A stretch of DNA of 37,254 nucleotides from CAYXWH01 sp964468755 (GCA_964468755.1 CAYXWH010000008.1:1-37254), one strand, 5' to 3'; shown: positions 5,838 through 15,918, counted from the stretch's first letter. Made by a program: numbers and translations. The notes: generated by a model from the sequence alone, not told the origin.

Positions 5838-8800
5838 TCAGTCCGGGTTCTCTTCATCTTTATCGGTTAACAGGTTGGGGGGTTCATTGGCTTCTTCGGC
5901 TTCTTCATAGGTTGGCAGGCCGGGTATTTCCTCACCTTCTTCGCCCTCAAGCAGACCGACAAGTTCCTCCTCTTCGGCAGTCGGTAGTTTCGGCGCTTCT
6001 TTCAACTGGTAGTAAGCGGGGATCAGCTTACCGATAATTACGTTCTCCTTGAGTCCGACCAACCTATCAACTCTGCCGTGAACCGAGGCCTCGGTAAGGA
6101 CCCGGGTGGTTTCCTGGAAGGATGCCGATGCCAGCCAGCTGTCCGTGCTGAGTGACGCCCGGGTAATACCCAGTAATACGGTATGAGCGGTGGCTGGCTC
6201 GCCACCCTCGGCGAGAACCTTGGCGTTGATGTCTTCATACTGGAACCGGTCAACAAGCTCTTCCGGGACGAGTTCGGTGTCGCCGGCGGAATCAATGCGG
6301 ACCTTGGTCAGCATCTGACGGACAATAACCTCGATGTGTTTATCGTTAATGGTTACACCCTGTGATCGGTATACCTTCTGCACCTCATCAACCAGGTATT
6401 GCTGGACAGCCTCCTTGCCAAGAATGCGCAGTATATCATGAGGGTTGACTGAGCCATCACTGAGTTGCTGACCGGCTTTCACGTGGTCGCCGTCCTTAAC
6501 CCGGATACTGGCACTGCTCGGTATGGTATACTCGCGCATATCGGTTTCGGCATAGCTGACGAACAATTGCTTGCCCTTAATGGATACTTCGCCTGAGAAA
6601 CGGGCGATAATGGATTGGTCTTCCTGGGGAGTGACTGCCGCCTTGGCTTTGGTTTTAGCGGCTTCAGTCTTGGGAGCGGGAGCGGCCAGTACCGTCCCGA
6701 TATCTACCCATTGACCGTTGCCGACCGTGGTCTGCCAGCCATTAGGTAAGGTATATTCGTCGCGGTACACTTCGGTACTGGTAATCCTGATTTTCCGGCC
6801 TTCCTCATTCTGGATAATTTCAGCTACCCCGTCTATTTCGGAGATAACTGCCTGACCTTTCGGCGTTCTGGCCTCAAAAAGCTCCTCAACACGGGGCAGG
6901 CCGCTGGTAATATCGAGTCCGACTACCCCCCCGGTGTGGAAGGTGCGGAGCGTGAGCTGGGTACCGGGCTCACCAATGCTCTCAGCAGCGATGATGCCAA
7001 CAGCGGTGTTGGGTGTGACCAGGTGACCACGGGCAAGGTCTCTGCCGTAGCAGTACTGGCAGGCGCCCCGTCGTGACTGGCAGGTAAGTGGCGACCTTAT
7101 ATGAACCCTGGTTATTCCGGCAGCGGTAATCTGGCTTGCTTTTTCCTCATTGATTTCCTCATTCCGGTCAACAACGGTTTCCCCGGTTTCGGGATGGACA
7201 GCCGGACTGGCGGTAACACGCCCGGTGATGCGCTCTTTGAACGGAGGCAGCAGACCTTTTTCTTTCGGCTCGGTTATCCAGATACCATTGTTGGTGCCGC
7301 AGTCCTGCTGGAAGGTAATAACGTCTTGGGCAACATCGATGAGACGGCGGGTAAGGTAGCCGCTGTCCGACGTCCGTAGCGCGGTATCCGCCAGACCTTT
7401 ACGAGCGCCGTGGGTGGATATGAAGTATTCCAGTACGCTATGACCCTCGCGGAGGCTGGACTTGATAGGGAATTCGATTATCTTGCCTGCGGGGTCGGTC
7501 ATCAAACCGCGCATACCTGCCATCTGCCGTATCTGGGAGATATTACCCTTGGCTCCTGAGGTTGCCATCATGTAAATGCCACCATAGCGGTCAAGTCCTT
7601 CGGAGATAGTATGGGTGATATTATCGGTCGTTTCCATCCAGACACCAATAATCCCGTTATACCGTTCATCTTCGGTAATCAGTCCCCGATTGAACTGGTT
7701 TTCAATGATGGAAATCCTTTCTTCAGCCTGTTCAATGATTTTGGGTTTACTCTGCGGAACCGCAATGTCATTCATGGCGACCGTTGCGCCTGACCTGGAG
7801 GCATAGTGAAAGCCCAGTTGTTTTATATCATCCAGTACTTTGGCGGTCTCCTCTTCGCTCAATAGCTTGCAACAGTCGCTGGCTATCTGCTTTAAGGTCG
7901 ATTTATCCACGGTTTTATTGAAAAAGCCTATTTGCGGTGGCAGGACCTCGCTGAAGATAATACGACCGGGTGTGGTCTTAATCCTTTCGCCATTGGCCGG
8001 GTCTCTGACTTCAATCTCAGCGTGGAGGTCAATAATGCCCAGTTCACGGGTGAGTTTGGCTTCTTCAAAACTGCCGAATACTTTGCCTTCTCCTCTGACT
8101 CCAGGCTTGATGATAGTCAGATAATAACAGCCGAGGACCATGTCCAGGGTCGGAGTTACCGTTGGCTCACCACTGCTGGGCAGCAGCAGGTTCCGGTGGC
8201 TGAGCATCATCTGTCGGGCTTCTTCCACGGCGGCTTTTGACAGCGGTACGTGCACCGCCATCTGGTCGCCGTCGAAGTCAGCGTTGAAGGCGGAGCAGAC
8301 CAGCGGGTGTATCTGAATAGCGCTGCCATCGATGAGTACCGGCTCAAAAGCCTGAATACTAAGACGGTGCAGGGTAGGGGCACGGTTGAGTAAGACCGGG
8401 CGTTCTGTAATCACATCTTCCAGAATGTCATATACCTCTGGCTTGGCTCTCTCGACCAGGCGGCGGGCACTCTTGATATTAGGTGCCAGCCCCTGCTCGA
8501 CCAGACGGCGCATGACAAAGGGTTTAAATAGTTCCAGCGCCATTCTCCTGGGCAGTCCACACTGGTAGATATTGAGCTCGGGGCCGACGACAATGACCGA
8601 ACGCCCGCTGTAGTCCACCCGTTTGCCGAGCAAGTTCTGGCGGAAGCGTCCCTGCTTGCCGCGGAGCATGTCAGAGAGCGATTTCAGCTTATGGTTGCCG
8701 CTGACCGAGATAGCTCTGCCTCTTCTTCCATTGTCGATGAGTGAGTCAACCGCCTCCTGGAGCATCCGTTTCTCGTTCCGGATGATTATCTCCGGTGCTC

Positions 8801-9824
8801 CGATATCGATTAAGTGGCGCAGGCGGTTATTGCGGTTGATAACCCGCCGGTAAAGGTCATTCAGGTCACTGGTGGCGAATCTGCCGCCATCCAGTTGTAC
8901 CATTGGTCTCAAGTCAGGAGGCAGGACCGGCAATACAGTCAGTATCATCCATTCCGGCTTGTTGCCGCTATAGCGGAAGGCTTCCACTACCCGCAGTTGC
9001 TTGCTGGCTTTCTTGCGCCGTTGCCCGGAAGATGACTGCGTTTCCAGCAGCAGCCCGTTCCGCACTTCGTCAAGGTTAATATTCTTGGTAATCTGAAGTA
9101 TGGCTTCCGCCCCCATGCCGGCTTCAAAGACCTGCCCGTATTTCTGCTTGAGGTCATGGTACTGGCTCTCATTAAGCAGTATTTTTACATGCAGTTCTTT
9201 GAGCTTCTGTATCTCTGCCGCGAGTTCTTCTTCCCGCTTGGTCTTTTTCTCACTGAAATCCCGGCGCAACTGGTTTATTTCTTCAACGGTTGCCTGGGCC
9301 TGCTCTTTTTCGGCGGTCGTTGCTTCCAGTGTGTTCTCCTGCCCGGTTATTTCACTGGCGCAATTCGCCTCCAGTTCCTTGATGGCTTCCCCGCGGGCTT
9401 CTTCATTGACGGTGGTAACGATGTACTGGGAGAAGTAGAGAACGTGCTCCAGGTTGCGTGGGGACAGGTCAAGCAGGAGGCCGAGTCGACTGGGAATACC
9501 CTTGGCGAACCATATATGGCTCACCGGACAGGCCAGCTCGATATGCCCCATTCGCTCCCGGCGTACTTTGGCGCGGGCGACTTCCACACCGCACTTGTCA
9601 CAAATAACTCCCTTATAGCGTATCCTCTTGTATTTCCCGCAGTAGCACTCGAAGTCCTTGGTGGGGCCAAAGATGCGCTCGCAGAATAAACCGTCCCGTT
9701 CCGGTTTCAGGGTACGGTAATTGATTGTTTCCGGTTTGGTTACCTCGCCGTAAGACCAGCTTCTAATTTGCTCTGGCGAGGCCAGAGATATGCGTACCGC
9801 ATCAAAATCATTGATTTCCAGCAT
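5838..9824 (-). CDS. rpoC: DNA-directed RNA polymerase subunit beta'
   Basis: The 1328-residue beta' subunit is intact. The N-terminal zinc site uses Cys60, 62, 75 and 78 (CYCGKYKR...CDKCGVE). The catalytic magnesium loop NADFDGDQMAVH lies at about 514-525 with its three aspartates. The second zinc site includes CQSRRGACQYCYGRD at about 910-925, and the trigger-loop region contains LTLRTFHTGGVVGLD. A Glu/Lys-rich coiled-coil stretch (about 145-245) extends the clamp region, as in several non-proteobacterial phyla. The start MLEINDFDAVRISLAS is the conserved one; the frame remains open 17 codons farther, but those codons lie inside rpoB. The gene overlaps the end of rpoB by 17 bases. The C-terminal ~45 residues are very acidic. 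Confidence 0.98.
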   Translation of the reverse strand: MLEINDFDAVRISLASPEQIRSWSYGEVTKPETINYRTLKPERDGLFCERIFGPTKDFECYCGKYKRIRYKGVICDKCGVEVARAKVRRERMGHIELACPVSHIWFAKGIPSRLGLLLDLSPRNLEHVLYFSQYIVTTVNEEARGEAIKELEANCASEITGQENTLEATTAEKEQAQATVEEINQLRRDFSEKKTKREEELAAEIQKLKELHVKILLNESQYHDLKQKYGQVFEAGMGAEAILQITKNINLDEVRNGLLLETQSSSGQRRKKASKQLRVVEAFRYSGNKPEWMILTVLPVLPPDLRPMVQLDGGRFATSDLNDLYRRVINRNNRLRHLIDIGAPEIIIRNEKRMLQEAVDSLIDNGRRGRAISVSGNHKLKSLSDMLRGKQGRFRQNLLGKRVDYSGRSVIVVGPELNIYQCGLPRRMALELFKPFVMRRLVEQGLAPNIKSARRLVERAKPEVYDILEDVITERPVLLNRAPTLHRLSIQAFEPVLIDGSAIQIHPLVCSAFNADFDGDQMAVHVPLSKAAVEEARQMMLSHRNLLLPSSGEPTVTPTLDMVLGCYYLTIIKPGVRGEGKVFGSFEEAKLTRELGIIDLHAEIEVRDPANGERIKTTPGRIIFSEVLPPQIGFFNKTVDKSTLKQIASDCCKLLSEEETAKVLDDIKQLGFHYASRSGATVAMNDIAVPQSKPKIIEQAEERISIIENQFNRGLITEDERYNGIIGVWMETTDNITHTISEGLDRYGGIYMMATSGAKGNISQIRQMAGMRGLMTDPAGKIIEFPIKSSLREGHSVLEYFISTHGARKGLADTALRTSDSGYLTRRLIDVAQDVITFQQDCGTNNGIWITEPKEKGLLPPFKERITGRVTASPAVHPETGETVVDRNEEINEEKASQITAAGITRVHIRSPLTCQSRRGACQYCYGRDLARGHLVTPNTAVGIIAAESIGEPGTQLTLRTFHTGGVVGLDITSGLPRVEELFEARTPKGQAVISEIDGVAEIIQNEEGRKIRITSTEVYRDEYTLPNGWQTTVGNGQWVDIGTVLAAPAPKTEAAKTKAKAAVTPQEDQSIIARFSGEVSIKGKQLFVSYAETDMREYTIPSSASIRVKDGDHVKAGQQLSDGSVNPHDILRILGKEAVQQYLVDEVQKVYRSQGVTINDKHIEVIVRQMLTKVRIDSAGDTELVPEELVDRFQYEDINAKVLAEGGEPATAHTVLLGITRASLSTDSWLASASFQETTRVLTEASVHGRVDRLVGLKENVIIGKLIPAYYQLKEAPKLPTAEEEELVGLLEGEEGEEIPGLPTYEEAEEANEPPNLLTDKDEENPD

Positions 9825-12800
9825 TGTCTTCTTCTCCCTCTTCCAGAAGCGCGTCTTCAATATCTTTTGGCTCAATGTCCGTTTCAGGAACTTCTTCCAG
9901 AGTTTCTTCAGCAGTGGCTAACTTGGTCTCTTCTTCATTAATCACCTCAAGGGCAAGCCCCAGGCTTTGCAGTTCTTTAACCAGTACCTTAAATGATTCC
10001 GGAACACCGGGTTGGAGAATATCATCACCCTTGATGATAGCCTCATAGGCTTTCGCCCGGCCGGTGACGTCATCCGATTTAATGGTCAGCATTTCCTGGA
10101 GGTTGTGGGCAGCGCCGTAGGCTTCCAGTGCCCAGACCTCCATCTCACCGAATCGCTGGCCGCCGAATTGTGCTTTACCACCCAGGGGCTGCTGCGTAAT
10201 CAGAGAGTAAGGGCCGGTGGAGCGGGCATGGACCTTGTCTTCCACCAGGTGAATAAGCTTCATCATGTAAATATTACCGACGGTAACCGGCTGGTCAAAA
10301 GGCTCACCGGTGTGACCGTCCCGCAGGATTGCCTTACCATAGGTAGGCGGAGCGAATTTCCCTTCGCCATTTACCCTGGATACTACCTGGTCCAGTTCCT
10401 CCGCGCCAAGCTCGCGACTGGGAATGCCCAGCTCTTCCAGCCAGAGACGAAGGCAGACATCTCTGGCTAAGCCCGGTTCAGAATCGTTGAATACCTGTTC
10501 ACCGTTGTACCCCTGCTGGTTTACCCATTCTTTTGCCTTGTCCCGAGATATACCGAGTTTATCACCTTCAGGGTTGGGGTCAACCGCTCCCGCTTTCTGG
10601 GCAATCCAGGCCCGGCACAGGGAATCTTCAATAGCTTTATCGGTGGCACCATCAAAGACCGGGGTCAGTGCCTTGAAGCCCAGCGTCTGGGCAGCCCAGC
10701 CAAGGTGGGTTTCCAGGACCTGGCCGATGTTCATACGGGAAGGCACACCAATCGGGTCAAGGATAATGTCAACCGGGGTGCCGTCAGGGAGGAAGGGCAT
10801 GTCTTCCTTGGGGGCAATGAGGGCAATAACCCCTTTGTTGCCATGTCGTCCGGCTAACTTGTCACCTACTGACACCTTTCGTTTCTGGGCGACCCAGGCC
10901 TGCACCCACTGGTTCACTCCGGCGGGGAGGTCCTCTCCCCCTTCCCGTGCGTCTTTACGGGAGTAGATTTTGACGTTAATCACCTTGCCCCACTCACCAT
11001 GAGGGACCCGCAACGAGGTATCCTTTACTTCCCGGGCTTTCTCCCCGAAGATAGCCCGCAGCAATTTTTCCTCAGCCGATAGCTCGGTCTCACCCTTGGG
11101 AGTGATTTTGCCAACCAGAGTATCATCGGGCCTCACCTCGGCACCGATACGTATGATGCCACTTTCATCGAGTTCGCGAAGGCTCTCCTCGCCGACATTG
11201 GGTATATCCCGGGTAATTTCTTCGGGACCCAATTTGGTGTCCCTGGCTTCCACCTCATGCTTGGCAATGTGAATTGAAGAGAATTTATCTTCCTCTACCA
11301 GTCGGCTACTGATGATGATGGCGTCCTCAAAATTATACCCTTCCCAGCTCATAAAGGCGCACAACACATTCTGTCCCAAAGCCAGCTCTCCGTTTTCCGT
11401 GGCTGAGCTGTCCGCCAGAACCTGCCCCGCTACTACACGGTCGCCTTTATTTACCAGAGGACGCTGGTTAATGCAGGTACCCTGGTTGGTACGGACAAAT
11501 TTCATCAGCTCATATCTGTCCTTGGTGCCGTCATCGTTGGCAATGGCGATGTGGTATTTGTTACCGTCTCTGCCATCGCTGACACTGGCGACATCAGTTA
11601 CTACACCGGAATTTTTGGTAAAGATTACCTGACCGCTATGCTTGGCGGCTTCAAATTCCATACCGGTAGCCACCAGCGGTGCCTCAGCGCGGAGCAACGG
11701 TACTGCCTGTCGTTGCATGTTGGCACCCATCAACGCCCGGTTGGCGTCATCATGCTCAAGGAAAGGTATTAATGAGGTGGCGACACTGACTATCTGGCGG
11801 GGGGAAACATCCATTAGTTCAATTTTTTCCGGTGGCTCCAGTATATAGCCGTCGCCGAGCCGGCTCTCAATCTTCTTTTCCAGAAACTGGTTGTTTTCAT
11901 CAAGAATGGCGTTAGCCTGGGCAATCACATACTTGTCTTCTTCATCAGCTGACAGGTAAAAGATTTCATCAGACACAAAGGGTACCACCGGTATGGTCTG
12001 AGCGGGGAGGCTGGCGAGTTTGGTAGCCAGCTTGGGGGTAATGACGGTACCGGCTTTAACCATGGTTTTACCCTCTCCGTCAAGCACTGCCTCCCGGATG
12101 GTCCTGCCGAGAAGCTGTTTTGAAGTATTGCTGAGCTCATTGATGACCTTGCGGTAGGGGGTTTCAATGAAGCCGTATTCGTTGATTGAACTATAGGTAG
12201 CCAGCGAGCCGATGAGGCCGATATTTGGTCCCTCCGGGGTTTCTATGGGACATATCCGGCCGTAGTGAGAAAAGTGGACATCGCGGACCTCAAAGCCGGC
12301 ACGCTCACGGGATAGACCGCCCGGACCCATGGCGGAGAGGCGGCGCTTGTGGGTCAGTTCGGCGAGGGGGTTGGTCTGGTCCATAAACTGTGAGAGCTGG
12401 GAGCCGCCGAAGAATTCTCTTACCGCGGCTACTATAGGCCGAATGTTGACCAGCGCGCTGGGGGTAACCGCCTCGGTGCCAATAATGCTCATGCGCTCTC
12501 TTACCACCTGCTCGAGGCGGAGGAAGCCGATACGGAACTGGGTCTGCACCAGTTCACCAACGGTGCGTACCCGCCGGTTACCGAGGTGGTCAATATCGTC
12601 AGCAGTATCACTGTCATTGTTAATCAGGATAATACGGCGGACAATTTCGATAATGTCTTGTTTGGTGAGTGTACGCTCTTTGAGGCTCACGTTGAGGCCC
12701 AGTCGCTTATTGAGCTTGTAGCGACCTACCGTCCCCAGGTCATAGCGTGCCGAGTCAAAGAACAGGTTCTTAATCAGTTTTCTGGCGTTTTCGAGGTTGG

Positions 12801-13581
12801 GTAGTTCGCCGGGGTGTAATTTCCGGTAAATGTCCAGCAGTGCCTCTGCCTCATCCTTGATGTTGGGGTCGCGCTCTATGGTTGGCTTGATATACTGGTG
12901 CTCTGCAGAGCTATTGTCTTCGGGAAACAGGGTAAGCAATTCGGTATCATTGCTGTAGCCGATGGCGCGCAGCAGGGTGGTAATCGGTATCTTCCGTTTG
13001 CCGTCTATCTTGACCGAAATGACGTTCCGGTTGCTGGTCTCAAACTCCAGCCAGGCTCCCCGGGTGGGTATGAGCTTGGCGAAGCATAGTGCCCGGCCAG
13101 TAGTGGAGTCTTCTTCAGTGGTGAAATAAACACCGGGCGAGCGGAGTAACTGGCTGACCACTACCCGTTCGGCGCCACTGGTGATAAAGGTGCCTTTGGC
13201 GGTCATTAACGGGATGTCGCCGAAAAACAGGTCCTGTTCCTTGATTTCACCGGTTTCTTTGACCAGCAGTTGTACCCTGACGTAAAGCGGAACGGAGTAG
13301 GTCAGGTCTCTTTCGTGGCAGTCTTGCTCATTGTGTCCCGGGCGTGGATCGCGCAATTCGTAGGCAATGAAGCTAAGCTGCAATCGGTTGTTGGTGATGT
13401 CGTGAATCGGGGACACTTCTTCCAGCAGTTGCTTCAGCCCATTTTCCTGGAATCTCTGGAAGGAGTCCAACTGGACTGTAATCAGGTTGGGTACATCGAG
13501 CAAGTGGGGTAGGCTGGAGTAGGATTTCCTGATAACCGGTAACTTTGATTCCCCGGCGGGCTTTGGTGATGTAAGAACCAT
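9808..13581 (-). CDS. rpoB: DNA-directed RNA polymerase subunit beta
   Basis: The 1257-residue beta subunit is complete. The rifampicin-pocket region around residues 388-425 reads GSQLSQFMDQTNPLAELTHK followed by RRLSAMGPGGLSRERAG; the Asp, His and Ser positions usually mutated in resistance are the sensitive type. Other landmarks are CPIETPEGPNIGLIGSLA, GKITPKGETELSAEEKLLRA, the active-site stretch VGDKLAGRHGNKGV, and the C-terminal FGGQRFGEMEVWALEAYGAA. An in-frame GTG lies two codons upstream, but it overlaps the Shine-Dalgarno; the ATG at 13581 sits five bases after AAGGAG and is preferred. It heads the rpoB-rpoC-ruvB string. The ribosomal protein genes rplJ and rplL are not upstream, unlike the arrangement in many bacteria. 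Confidence 0.98.
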   Translation of the reverse strand: MVLTSPKPAGESKLPVIRKSYSSLPHLLDVPNLITVQLDSFQRFQENGLKQLLEEVSPIHDITNNRLQLSFIAYELRDPRPGHNEQDCHERDLTYSVPLYVRVQLLVKETGEIKEQDLFFGDIPLMTAKGTFITSGAERVVVSQLLRSPGVYFTTEEDSTTGRALCFAKLIPTRGAWLEFETSNRNVISVKIDGKRKIPITTLLRAIGYSNDTELLTLFPEDNSSAEHQYIKPTIERDPNIKDEAEALLDIYRKLHPGELPNLENARKLIKNLFFDSARYDLGTVGRYKLNKRLGLNVSLKERTLTKQDIIEIVRRIILINNDSDTADDIDHLGNRRVRTVGELVQTQFRIGFLRLEQVVRERMSIIGTEAVTPSALVNIRPIVAAVREFFGGSQLSQFMDQTNPLAELTHKRRLSAMGPGGLSRERAGFEVRDVHFSHYGRICPIETPEGPNIGLIGSLATYSSINEYGFIETPYRKVINELSNTSKQLLGRTIREAVLDGEGKTMVKAGTVITPKLATKLASLPAQTIPVVPFVSDEIFYLSADEEDKYVIAQANAILDENNQFLEKKIESRLGDGYILEPPEKIELMDVSPRQIVSVATSLIPFLEHDDANRALMGANMQRQAVPLLRAEAPLVATGMEFEAAKHSGQVIFTKNSGVVTDVASVSDGRDGNKYHIAIANDDGTKDRYELMKFVRTNQGTCINQRPLVNKGDRVVAGQVLADSSATENGELALGQNVLCAFMSWEGYNFEDAIIISSRLVEEDKFSSIHIAKHEVEARDTKLGPEEITRDIPNVGEESLRELDESGIIRIGAEVRPDDTLVGKITPKGETELSAEEKLLRAIFGEKAREVKDTSLRVPHGEWGKVINVKIYSRKDAREGGEDLPAGVNQWVQAWVAQKRKVSVGDKLAGRHGNKGVIALIAPKEDMPFLPDGTPVDIILDPIGVPSRMNIGQVLETHLGWAAQTLGFKALTPVFDGATDKAIEDSLCRAWIAQKAGAVDPNPEGDKLGISRDKAKEWVNQQGYNGEQVFNDSEPGLARDVCLRLWLEELGIPSRELGAEELDQVVSRVNGEGKFAPPTYGKAILRDGHTGEPFDQPVTVGNIYMMKLIHLVEDKVHARSTGPYSLITQQPLGGKAQFGGQRFGEMEVWALEAYGAAHNLQEMLTIKSDDVTGRAKAYEAIIKGDDILQPGVPESFKVLVKELQSLGLALEVINEEETKLATAEETLEEVPETDIEPKDIEDALLEEGEEDNAGNQ

Positions 13582-13735
13582 CTTCACTCCTTGAAAAAAA
13601 CGTGTGTACTGATACTTTCCTGCGTTCGTCCTGCGGATAACTCTATGACCTAATGTGGATATACGGCATAATCAAAATAAAGAATATTGTTATACAATGA
13701 GGTAAAGACACATTGGGGCATTGTCACAAATCTTA

Positions 13736-13764
13736 ATGATACCACCTTCCCCCGTTATTGTCAA
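13736..13764 (-). promoter_or_regulatory. Strong promoter of the rpoBC operon
   Basis: Reading leftward, a perfect TTGACA (13764-13759), a 17-base spacer and TATCAT (13741-13736) predict a start near 13729. That leaves a leader of about 148 nt before the rpoB ATG. The leader contains a small palindrome, ATTGTTATACAAT, at 13685-13697. Confidence 0.75.
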
Positions 13765-14089
13765 GTATTTTTACGGCGTTTTTATGGGTCAGGTGGTGAA
13801 CCATTTATCGTATAAACGCATTCGGGAGAAAATCGGTATGCAGTGTGGGGATTATATTCAGGAGCACAAATGGGTGAAGGGGAAGCGGTGCCGCTGGTTA
13901 TGGTATGTTATTCATGAAGGCGAAGAGATAAGCTCAGGATTTCACATTACCGGATGGCGCCCGGCTTGTGCCGGACTGTTTTCCAAATACATAGTGCCGG
14001 GTTTCACTTAGTGCTGACATGAGTTTAGTACCTCGTTGACCGGGATTTATGCGGAGTACTTTTTGGTCGGCAGTGGTAAGCCGCGATAG
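13765..14089. other. Intergenic stretch without a convincing gene
   Basis: About 325 bases lie between the rpoB promoter and the NfeD-like gene's promoter. A rightward open frame (TTG 13721 to 14011) crosses it, but it starts within the rpoB promoter, lacks a ribosome site and matches nothing I recognise. No RNA gene, repeat or strong hairpin was seen. Confidence 0.4.
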
Positions 14090-14112
14090 TTATAACCGAC
14101 GTCTTATCCTGC

Positions 14113-14118
14113 TATAAT
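14113..14118 (+). promoter_or_regulatory. -10 box of the NfeD-like gene (leaderless)
   Basis: A perfect TATAAT sits eight bases before the ATG at 14127, so transcription should begin at or within a base or two of the start codon. The -35 region is weak (TTATAA at 14090-14095 with a 17-base spacer). No Shine-Dalgarno is present. The context CTGCTATAAT is identical to that before polA. Confidence 0.5.
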
Positions 14119-14126
14119 GAGAGTAT

Positions 14127-14546
14127 ATGAGATTTGGTGAAACTTTTGCGCCCCGTCTCGTGCTGGCGATTATCAGCATCCTTCTGGAGGAAGGTGCTAT
14201 CTTTGTCATCTGGCGCTGGGCGTTGCCTCATTTTGATATTGAACTCCCGCTTTATGTGCTGGTTGCCATCATGGTCGGCTGGCTGGTGTATGCGGTGGCT
14301 ACATTTATTATTGTCACCCGGGCTCTGGGGAAGAAAGCCTTCATCGGTCTGCAAACCATGGTTGGCAGTAAGGGGAAGGTTGCCAGACCGCTGGCTCCGG
14401 AGGGTATGGTCAGAATTAAGGGCGAGCTGTGGGGGGCTACCTCCGAAGAGGGGAAGATGGATATTGGCGAGGAGGTAACTGTGGTGGGGGAGGATGGGCT
14501 CAAGCTTATAGTGCGGAAAGGCGGTCCCCGGTTGACTACACGTTAA
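14127..14546 (+). CDS. NfeD-like membrane protein
   Basis: The 139-residue protein has two N-terminal membrane helices (about 10-30 and 42-66) and a C-terminal OB-fold of the NfeD type (about 76-130), with LQTMVGSKGKVARPLAPEGM, VRIKGELWGATSE and the closing IGEEVTVVGEDGLKLIVRK. Short NfeD proteins usually work with an SPFH/flotillin-like partner in membrane organisation. No such partner or NfeD-type protease is nearby here, so its function stays open. It faces ychF and the two genes overlap by 11 bases at their 3' ends. Its start has no ribosome site and lies just after a -10 box, implying leaderless translation. Confidence 0.75.
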   Translation: MRFGETFAPRLVLAIISILLEEGAIFVIWRWALPHFDIELPLYVLVAIMVGWLVYAVATFIIVTRALGKKAFIGLQTMVGSKGKVARPLAPEGMVRIKGELWGATSEEGKMDIGEEVTVVGEDGLKLIVRKGGPRLTTR

Positions 14547-15642
14547 ACAGGAAGGTTATGACGTCACCATCCTGGACGATGTAGTCTTTGCCCTCGAGGC
14601 GCAGCAGACCTTTCTTCCGTGCCTCAGCCAGGCTGCCACAACCGGTCAGGTCGTCATAGCTTATTACTTCGGCGCGGATAAACCCCCGCTCCATGTCTGA
14701 GTGGATTTTACCGGCGGCGTTGAGGGCGGTGGTGCCTGTCTTGATGGCGCGGGCACTGACTTCCCCGGAGGCGGTGGTAAAGAAATTAATCAGGTCCAGT
14801 AGTTCATAGGACTGGCGGAGAGCACGGTCAATCCCGGACTCCGTAATACCGAAATCGGCGCGGAATTCGGTGGCGGCATCGTTATCCAGTTGGGATAGTT
14901 CCATTTCCAGCTTGCCGCAGAGGGCAATCACGTGGCAATTTTTCCGTGAATGATGTGCGTTGAGCTCGGCTTCCAGTGAGATTGCCGGTTGAAGCTGGTC
15001 TTCACCGATGTTAACCACTATCAGCAGTGGTTTGGCGGTTAAAAACTGGTAGTTGGCCAGTGTTTTGGTCTCGGCGTCGGTCAGGCTTAGTTCGCGGATA
15101 GGGACCTCGTTTTCCAACTCGGCTTTCAGTCTTAACAGGAACTCCTGCTCTCTATCAAACACCTGGCGCTCGGGTGGCTTGGCGCCTTTTAAGGAATGCT
15201 CGATTCTCTCCAGTCTTCTTTCGATGATGGACAGGTCAGAAAAGGCGAGTTCCAGGTCCATGGTAGCCATATCCCGTTTCACATCCAGGCTGCCTTCACT
15301 GTGGGGAATACGGTCATCAACGAAAGCCCGGACGACGTTGATGAGCGCATCTACCTGGCTGAGTTGATTGAGCAGCTCCCCACCTATTCCCTTATCCTTC
15401 GCCATGCTCCTGACGGAGGCGCCGACATCAATATAGCGGGCTTCGACCGGTACCAGTTTCTGGGGGTGGAGCATTTCAGCCAGGTTCTGCAGCCTGGGGT
15501 CGGGAATCCTGGCAATGCCGAGGTGCGATTTCATGCTATCCGGCGCATGGCTGGCGGTATCGACGGTGCCTCCGGTCAGGGTGTTGAAAATAGTGGTCTT
15601 GCCGCTCTGAGCCAGACCGATAATACCGATGTCTATACTCAT
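14536..15642 (-). CDS. ychF: Ribosome-associated GTPase/ATPase YchF (OLA1 family)
   Basis: The 368-residue protein matches the YchF/Obg-like ATPase family, which binds ribosomes and has been linked to stress and redox responses. The G1 loop reads GLAQSGKTTIFNTLTGG (about 9-25). A switch/G2-G3 region follows with HLGIARIPDPRLQNLAEM and VDVGA-like spacing (YIDVGASVRSMAKDKGIGGE). A coiled-coil insert lies at about 130-180, and a C-terminal TGS domain ends in GKDYIVQDGDVITFLFNV. Family members prefer ATP because the NKxD motif is altered; here the equivalent stretch is VVNIGED. The sequence is somewhat divergent from E. coli YchF. It follows a small helical protein gene by 36 bases. Confidence 0.9.
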   Translation of the reverse strand: MSIDIGIIGLAQSGKTTIFNTLTGGTVDTASHAPDSMKSHLGIARIPDPRLQNLAEMLHPQKLVPVEARYIDVGASVRSMAKDKGIGGELLNQLSQVDALINVVRAFVDDRIPHSEGSLDVKRDMATMDLELAFSDLSIIERRLERIEHSLKGAKPPERQVFDREQEFLLRLKAELENEVPIRELSLTDAETKTLANYQFLTAKPLLIVVNIGEDQLQPAISLEAELNAHHSRKNCHVIALCGKLEMELSQLDNDAATEFRADFGITESGIDRALRQSYELLDLINFFTTASGEVSARAIKTGTTALNAAGKIHSDMERGFIRAEVISYDDLTGCGSLAEARKKGLLRLEGKDYIVQDGDVITFLFNV

Positions 15643-15678
15643 CAGTCTCGTCTATCCCCAATAGTAATGGTCATGTTA

Positions 15679-15918
15679 TCAGCGGCCGGACTTCACTATG
15701 TCTCGGGCTCGCTTCAGGGCGAGGTCTCTTTCCGAAACGTTGAGTCTTTCGTTGGCGGCCAGTTCCAGCAGGGCGAGGAGCGCCTCATGGGTGCCAATCT
15801 CGCCGATAAGGTTAATGGCTTCGTTGCGCAGCTTGGGATTCAGGAGCATATCGGTGGCAATAGCCGATAGTTTCTTCAGTTCATCGTACCTGGTTGTTTC
15901 CGTAGGATTTTCCGCCAT
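15679..15918 (-). CDS. Small HEAT-like helical protein
   Basis: A 79-residue, all-helical soluble protein with no signal sequence. The segment NEAINLIGEIGTHEALLALLELA (about residues 34-56) has the paired-helix character of a HEAT-type repeat, flanked by charged helices and a basic tail. I do not recognise a named family. There are two nearby ATG codons; the second (15918) is preferred because AGAGGTGA ends six bases before it, whereas the first (15924) directly abuts that site. It has its own promoter and is probably cotranscribed with ychF. Confidence 0.65.
   Translation of the reverse strand: MAENPTETTRYDELKKLSAIATDMLLNPKLRNEAINLIGEIGTHEALLALLELAANERLNVSERDLALKRARDIVKSGR

Noticed and set aside
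13721..14011. Rightward 96-codon open frame between rpoB and the NfeD-like gene
   Set aside because: It starts at TTG within the rpoB promoter, has no ribosome site, and its Cys/Trp-rich translation matches no family I know.
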